Made by a program: the position numbers and the translations under genes. Shown one piece after another: positions 59,554-64,000 of a stretch of 64,000 nucleotides of DNA (positions are counted from its first letter, which is position 1; each line of letters starts with the position of its first letter). Source of the DNA: Gammaproteobacteria bacterium (GTDB taxonomy: Bacteria; Pseudomonadota; Gammaproteobacteria; Nevskiales; Nevskiaceae); assembly GCA_026398875.1 (NCBI GenBank), contig JAPLSB010000015.1, positions 62,001-126,000 of the forward strand, in the 5' to 3' direction. Under the pieces are notes generated by a model. It was not told the origin of the DNA, ran no database searches, and was given only the letters and a program-made list of their open reading frames with translations.

Positions 59554-60581
59554 AGGCCATGTTCCGTCGCATTGCTGCCGCCACCTGGGCGCGCAGCCTG
59601 GAATTCGTTCGCGATCGCAGTTCGCTGGGCTGGAATCTGGTGTTCCCGATCCTGATGGTGATCGGGCTGGCGTTCGTGTTCTCGGGGCCCGGCCAGCCGC
59701 TGTTCAAGGTGGCGGTGATCGCGCCGTCAGACGCGAAGCTCGATGCCAGCCTGCATCCGTTCCTCGGCACGCCGCAGGTGCAGTTCTATCGCGAGGACAC
59801 GCTGGCGGCCGCACTGCCGAAGGTGCAGCGCCACCGGATCGATCTGCTGGTCGATTTCACCGCGCAGTCGCCGCACTACTGGGTCAACACGCAGTCGCCG
59901 AAAGGCCAGCTGCTGGAGCGGCTGATCACCGGCAGTGGCGGCGCGGCCCTGGTGCGCGAGGAAACCACTGGCCGCGAGATCCGCTACGTCGACTGGGTCG
60001 CGCCCGGCATCCTCGGCATGAACATGATGTTCGCCTGCCTGTTCGGCATCGGCTACGTGATCGTCCGCTACCGCAAGAACGGTTATCTGAAGCGCCTCAA
60101 TGCGACACCGCTGCGCGCGGTCGAATTCCTGATCGCCCAATTGCTGAGTCGCCTGCTGCTGATCCTGGTCGTCAACATCGGCGTGTTCGCGGCCTGCCGG
60201 CTGCTGCTCGACCTGCGCATGGAAGGCAGTTACCTCGACCTGCTGGTGGTTGTTGCGCTCGGCGCGTTCTCGATGATCGCGATGGGGCTCGTGGTATCGG
60301 CACGGCTGGCCAGCGAAGAACTGGCCGGCGGCATCCTCAACGTGTTGTCGACACCGATGATGGTCGTCTGCGGCGTGTTCTTTTCGATGGATGGTTCGCC
60401 GCGCGCGCTGCAGATCGCCGCCGACCTGCTGCCGCTGACGCACCTGCTCAGTGCTGCGCGGGCGATCATGCTCGACGGCGCCGGACTGGCGCAGCTCGGC
60501 TATCCGATCGCGGCGATGGCGGCGATGAGCGCGTTGTACCTGAGCCTGGGCGCGCTGCTGTTCAAGTGGCGGCAGGACTGA
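59550..60581 (+). CDS. ABC-2 type transporter permease
   Basis: A 343-residue inner-membrane protein. The first helix (LGWNLVFPILMVIGLAFVFS) is followed by a periplasmic domain of about 130 residues. Five more helices, including GMNMMFACLFGIGYVIVRYR and RLLLILVVNIGVFAACRLL, form the ABC2_membrane domain. It is the partner of the ATPase upstream; the two halves probably form a homodimeric exporter of unknown substrate. Confidence 0.92.
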   Translation: MKAMFRRIAAATWARSLEFVRDRSSLGWNLVFPILMVIGLAFVFSGPGQPLFKVAVIAPSDAKLDASLHPFLGTPQVQFYREDTLAAALPKVQRHRIDLLVDFTAQSPHYWVNTQSPKGQLLERLITGSGGAALVREETTGREIRYVDWVAPGILGMNMMFACLFGIGYVIVRYRKNGYLKRLNATPLRAVEFLIAQLLSRLLLILVVNIGVFAACRLLLDLRMEGSYLDLLVVVALGAFSMIAMGLVVSARLASEELAGGILNVLSTPMMVVCGVFFSMDGSPRALQIAADLLPLTHLLSAARAIMLDGAGLAQLGYPIAAMAAMSALYLSLGALLFKWRQD

Positions 60582-60608
60582 ACCGGCGCCGCGCCGATTC
60601 GCCAAACC

Positions 60609-60614
60609 TATAAT
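60609..60614 (+). promoter_or_regulatory. Candidate -10 box for the metallo-beta-lactamase-fold gene
   Basis: A perfect TATAAT lies 28 bases before the start codon in the 60-base gap after the ABC permease. No good -35 box is apparent. Confidence 0.4.
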
Positions 60615-60641
60615 CCGGCCGACCCGATCCCGAGCATCGCC

Positions 60642-61625
60642 ATGCCTGCAGCCCTTCCCGCCACCGTCGACTACGCGCACGGCATCACCTGCATCGATAC
60701 CGAACAGGTTCGCCCCGGCCAGGCCTGCTGCTACCTGATCGGCAGCGGCCAGCGCAGCGGCACGGCGCAGTACGCCTTCGTCGACTGCGGGACCTCGCTG
60801 TCGGTGCCCGGCATCAAGGCCGTGCTCGCGGCACGCGGCATCGGGCTGGACCAGATCGCCTACGTGATGCCGACGCACGTCCATCTCGATCACGCCGGCG
60901 GTGCCGGCCTGCTGATGCGCGAATGCGGGCACGCGAAGCTGGTTGTGCACCCGCGCGGAGCGAAACATCTGATCGACCCGGCAGCACTGATCGCCGGTGC
61001 GACCGCCGTCTATGGTCCTAAGCAGATGGCCGCGATGTATGGCGAGATCGTGCCGATCGACGCGTCACGGGTGATCGTCGCCGACGATGGCTACCGGCTT
61101 GATTTCGACGGTCGCGAGCTGCTGTTCATCGACGCGCCCGGCCACGCCCGCCATCACTACGCGATCTGGGACGAACAGAGCCGCGGCTGGTTCGCCGGCG
61201 ATACCTTCGGCCTGTCGTACCGGGTGTTCGACGGCCCGAACGGCGCCACCCTGCTGCCGACGACGACGCCGGTGCAGTTCGAGCCGGATGCCTGGCTGCA
61301 GACGATCGACCGCTTCATGGCCGCCGATCCGGACTGGATGTACCTGACCCACTACGGTCGGGTCGGCAATGTCCAGCAGCTGGCGGCCGATCTTCGCGGC
61401 GATCTGGCGATGTATCAGAGCATCGCGCTGCATCTGGCCGATGCGCCGGATCGGCATGCCCGGATCGTCGAGGCGCTGACCCTGCATGCGCTGGAAGAAC
61501 TGGCGGCGATGGCGGCACCGGTCAGCGATGACACCGCGCGCGACTGGCTGGCCTTCGACCTGGAACTGAACGCGCAGGGCCTTGGTGTCTGGCTCGATCG
61601 GCAGAAGCTGAAAGCCGCCGCCTGA
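60642..61625 (+). CDS. Metallo-beta-lactamase-fold hydrolase
   Basis: A 327-residue cytoplasmic protein with the metal-binding motif THVHLDHAGG, the third His in APGHARHHYAIW and the bridging Asp in WFAGDTFGLSYR. These give a complete di-metal site like that of glyoxalase II-type or phosphorylcholine-esterase-like members. The C-terminal 100 residues (after MYLTHYGRVGNVQQL) are helical and not assigned. Substrate unknown. Convergent with the HAD phosphatase gene. Confidence 0.88.
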   Translation: MPAALPATVDYAHGITCIDTEQVRPGQACCYLIGSGQRSGTAQYAFVDCGTSLSVPGIKAVLAARGIGLDQIAYVMPTHVHLDHAGGAGLLMRECGHAKLVVHPRGAKHLIDPAALIAGATAVYGPKQMAAMYGEIVPIDASRVIVADDGYRLDFDGRELLFIDAPGHARHHYAIWDEQSRGWFAGDTFGLSYRVFDGPNGATLLPTTTPVQFEPDAWLQTIDRFMAADPDWMYLTHYGRVGNVQQLAADLRGDLAMYQSIALHLADAPDRHARIVEALTLHALEELAAMAAPVSDDTARDWLAFDLELNAQGLGVWLDRQKLKAAA

Positions 61626-61654
61626 TTGCCGTGCAGGGCGGGTCGCGACCCGCC

Positions 61655-62335
61655 TTACAGCAGCTGGTCAACCAGTGCTGCAAATGATTCGGCTTCGATT
61701 TCCGGCGCATGTTCTTCATGCGCCCAGGCAACACCTTCGGCATTGATCCAGCCGGCGCGCAGCCCGGCCCGGCGCGCGCCGACCACATCGGCATGGGCGT
61801 CATCGCCGATGTGCAGCACGGCGTCCGGCGGCAGCGCCAACGCCGTGCAGGCGGCGTGGAAGATCGTCGGATCGGGCTTCGCGGCGCCGAAATCGCTGGC
61901 TGACAGCGCGCCGCGAAAATGCTGGTCCAGGCCGATCGCGCGCAGATCGGCATTGCCATTGGAAATCGCCACGATCGGGTAGCGCGCTGCCAGCCTTGCC
62001 AATGCCTCGGCGGCGCCGTCGTACAGGCTCACTCGCTGGCGCGCGGCCATGAAGATTGCGTAGACCGTTTCGGTATGGCCGGTGTCGTGGCCGCAATCGC
62101 CGAGCATCTGCCGGAACATCTCGCGGCGGATGAAGCCGAGATCGTGGGCGCGCTGCGGATGCGCGCTGACGATGCGCTGACGCAGCGCCATCCGGCCCTC
62201 GCTGCTCCAGGCCTCGAGTACCGATGGCGCGTGCTCGGCGAACCAGGCGTTGGCGGCGGCTTCGGCTCCGCGAATGGTCGGCCAGACCGGCCACAGCGTG
62301 TCGTCGAGATCGAGCGTGATGGCCTTGAACGTCAT
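61655..62335 (-). CDS. HAD-superfamily phosphatase (YigB-like)
   Basis: A 226-residue enzyme with motif I ITLDLDDTLWPVWPTI, motif II VAISNGNADLRAIGLD, motif III Lys in FGAAKPDPTIF and motif IV HIGDDAHADVVGARRAG. The alpha-helical cap lies after motif I. Overall it resembles E. coli YigB, an FMN phosphatase, more than other HAD proteins; the substrate is inferred. The start at 62335 is the family-like Met-Thr-Phe-Lys. Confidence 0.88.
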   Translation of the reverse strand: MTFKAITLDLDDTLWPVWPTIRGAEAAANAWFAEHAPSVLEAWSSEGRMALRQRIVSAHPQRAHDLGFIRREMFRQMLGDCGHDTGHTETVYAIFMAARQRVSLYDGAAEALARLAARYPIVAISNGNADLRAIGLDQHFRGALSASDFGAAKPDPTIFHAACTALALPPDAVLHIGDDAHADVVGARRAGLRAGWINAEGVAWAHEEHAPEIEAESFAALVDQLL

Positions 62336-62447
62336 GACAGCGGGCTTCCGGTAATGGGCCGCGAGTATATCGACGGGCGTCGGCCGATCCGGTCGGCGCG
62401 CGCAGTGATTGCGGTAACGTAGCCCACGCCTCGGGAGGAGCCCCGTC

Positions 62448-64000
62448 ATGACTGAAACCCAAACCGTCGAACGCATTCATCACCGCGCCTGCAATCTTTG
62501 CGAAGCGATCTGCGGGCTGGAAATCCGCGTGGCCGGCGAGCAGATCCTGTCGATCCGTCCGGACGATGCCGACCCGCTGTCGCAGGGCCACATCTGCCCG
62601 AAGGCGGTCGCGCTGAAGGATCTGTTCGATGACCCCGACCGGCTGCGCAAGCCGATCCGGCGCACCGCCGACGGCTGGGTCGAGATGGAATGGGACGCCG
62701 CGTTCGATCTGGTCGCCGACCGGCTGTGCGCGGTTGTCGAGGAGCACGGCCCGGATGCCGTCGCCAACTACCTCGGCAACCCGACGGTGCACAACTATGG
62801 CGGCCTGACCCATGGCCCGCGCTTCCTGTCGACGATCAAGACCCGAAACCGCTTTTCGGCGACCTCGGTCGACCAGCTGCCGCATCAGCTGCTGGCCTAC
62901 TGGATGTACGGCCACCAGCTGATGGTGCCGATCGCCGATATCGACCGCTGCGACTATCTGCTGGTCCTCGGTGCGAATCCGATGGCGTCGAACGGCAGCC
63001 TGATGACCGTGCCGGCGTTCCCGAAGCGGCTGAAGGCGCTGCAGGCGCGCGGCGGGAAGATGGTGCTGCTCGACCCGCGCCGCACCGAAACCGCCGAAGT
63101 GGCCGACGAGCATCTGTTCATCCGCCCGGGCACCGATGCCGCGTTCCTGGCCGGCCTGCTGAAGGTGATCGATGCCGAGAATCTTGGCCGTCCGGGTCGG
63201 CTCGCCGCGTTCGAGGACGGCCTGGAAGTGGCGCTGGCCGACATCGGTGCGCTGAGCCTCGATGCGCTGGCTGCGCACTGCGGCATTCCGGTTGCGACCA
63301 TCGAGCGCATCGCCCGTGAATTCGCTGCAGCACCGCGCGCGGCGGCCTACGGCCGCATGGGCGTGTCGACGCAGGCGCGCGGCACCTTGTGCCAGTGGCT
63401 GATCCAGCTGCTGAACATCGCCACCGGCAATCTCGATCGCGAAGGCGGCGCGATGTTCACCCGGCCAGCGGTCGATCTGATCGACAACCCGACGTCGAAG
63501 CCCGGCAGTTTCGGTCGCTGGAAAAGCCGCGTGCGTGGTCTGCCGGAATTCGGCGGCGAGCTGCCGGTGGCCGCGCTTGCCGAGGAAATCCTCACCGAAG
63601 GCGAAGGCCAGGTCCGGGCGCTGATTACCGTGGCCGGCAATCCGGTGCTGTCGACACCGAACGGTGCGCAGCTCGACCGGGCACTCGACAGCCTCGCGTT
63701 CATGGTGTCGGTCGACTTCTACCTGAACGAGACGACGCGCCATGCCGACGTGATCCTGCCGCCGACCTGCACGCTGGAGCACGATCACTACGACCTGATC
63801 TTTCATGCCTTCGCGGTGCGCAACACCGCGCGCTACAGCGCGCCGCTGTTCGAGCGGCCCGCGCATGCGCGCCACGACTGGGAAATCTTCGAAGCGCTTG
63901 GCGACCGCATTGCCGCCCGGCTCGGAGCCAAGCGCAGCCCGCATCCGCGGCCTGATCAGGTCATCGACATGGGCCTGCAGATCGGCCCTTACAGTGCGAT
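62448..64000 (+). CDS. Molybdopterin-dependent oxidoreductase, 5' part
   Basis: The first 517 codons of a large oxidoreductase cut by the right edge of the window. GGGAGGAG seven bases upstream supports the ATG at 62448. The N-terminus has a 4Fe-4S motif, CNLCEAICG plus HICPKA, and then molybdopterin-binding segments LLVLGANPMASNG, LDPRRTETAEVADEHLFIRP, and TVAGNPVLSTPNGAQLD. The late segment HADVILPPTCTLEHDHYDL is typical of the family. The expected Mo-ligand region (SATSVDQLPH) shows neither Cys nor selenocysteine, so this is unlikely to be a classical formate dehydrogenase; the substrate is unknown. Confidence 0.9.
   Translation, partial: MTETQTVERIHHRACNLCEAICGLEIRVAGEQILSIRPDDADPLSQGHICPKAVALKDLFDDPDRLRKPIRRTADGWVEMEWDAAFDLVADRLCAVVEEHGPDAVANYLGNPTVHNYGGLTHGPRFLSTIKTRNRFSATSVDQLPHQLLAYWMYGHQLMVPIADIDRCDYLLVLGANPMASNGSLMTVPAFPKRLKALQARGGKMVLLDPRRTETAEVADEHLFIRPGTDAAFLAGLLKVIDAENLGRPGRLAAFEDGLEVALADIGALSLDALAAHCGIPVATIERIAREFAAAPRAAAYGRMGVSTQARGTLCQWLIQLLNIATGNLDREGGAMFTRPAVDLIDNPTSKPGSFGRWKSRVRGLPEFGGELPVAALAEEILTEGEGQVRALITVAGNPVLSTPNGAQLDRALDSLAFMVSVDFYLNETTRHADVILPPTCTLEHDHYDLIFHAFAVRNTARYSAPLFERPAHARHDWEIFEALGDRIAARLGAKRSPHPRPDQVIDMGLQIGPYSA

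Noticed and set aside
62336-62447. A search for a sigma-54/ANTAR leader before the molybdopterin oxidoreductase
   Set aside because: No GG-N10-GC element or paired hexaloop hairpins were found, so I do not place this gene in the nitrate regulon.
61800-63944. A 714-codon open frame on the minus strand opposite the molybdopterin oxidoreductase gene
   Set aside because: The plus-strand frame from 62448 carries a ribosome site, a 4Fe-4S motif and family segments. The antisense frame has only low-complexity composition and would overlap the HAD gene.

Overview
The window is GC-rich DNA with densely packed genes on both strands. Gene content (LPS heptose genes beside ilvE, prlC, cysS, aguAB, nirBD, a DUF3034 protein) points to a free-living aerobic gammaproteobacterium. 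Something near Nevskiales or Xanthomonadales is my best guess; it is an inference from gene content, not a measured placement.

Left part (1-10.7 kb): the 3' end of waaF, ilvE, hldE and a lipoprotein acid phosphatase. These are followed by a DesK/DesR-like two-component system translationally coupled to a small membrane protein, the agmatine-to-putrescine genes aguAB, and an aldehyde dehydrogenase with an operator-like palindrome upstream.

Centre (10.8-33.5 kb): this is the most interesting region. On the minus strand lies a complete nitrate assimilation operon, narK-nirB-nirD-nasB-nasA. Divergent from it, on the plus strand, are four TPR/envelope genes, an OmpA protein with a C-terminal type 1 copper domain, the nitrate-sensing pair nasT-nasS, and an operon encoding a DUF3034 outer-membrane protein, an exported group I truncated haemoglobin, an FMN-binding protein, a PepSY membrane protein and the flavin transferase ApbE. 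Four transcription units here have a sigma-54-type -24/-12 promoter. Each is followed by two short hairpins with six-base loops whose fourth base is always G and whose first is nearly always A, the signature of ANTAR-protein RNA targets. Two of the four leaders also have a strong intrinsic terminator overlapping the second hairpin. I infer one regulon, controlled by nitrogen status (sigma-54) and nitrate (NasS/NasT), that joins cytoplasmic nitrate reduction to a little-described extracytoplasmic redox module.

Right part (33.8-64 kb): mostly housekeeping and accessory single genes. They include a CarH/LitR-type MerR regulator, cysS, a LysE exporter, an exported repeat protein, a Nudix hydrolase, a PQQ-type dehydrogenase, an orphan ExbD, a 5'-nucleotidase, prlC, a gamma carbonic anhydrase and gpmA. 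They continue with an alpha/beta-hydrolase-cyclase fusion, a MATE pump, a TPR-sulfotransferase, 1-Cys peroxiredoxin, a GST, an ABC exporter and the start of a molybdopterin oxidoreductase.

Two copies of a roughly 100-bp imperfect palindrome lie 45 kb apart, and a different palindromic unit is inserted in frame inside nirB. Several convergent gene pairs are separated by strong hairpins without a U tract. I saw no tRNA, rRNA, CRISPR array, insertion sequence or prophage.
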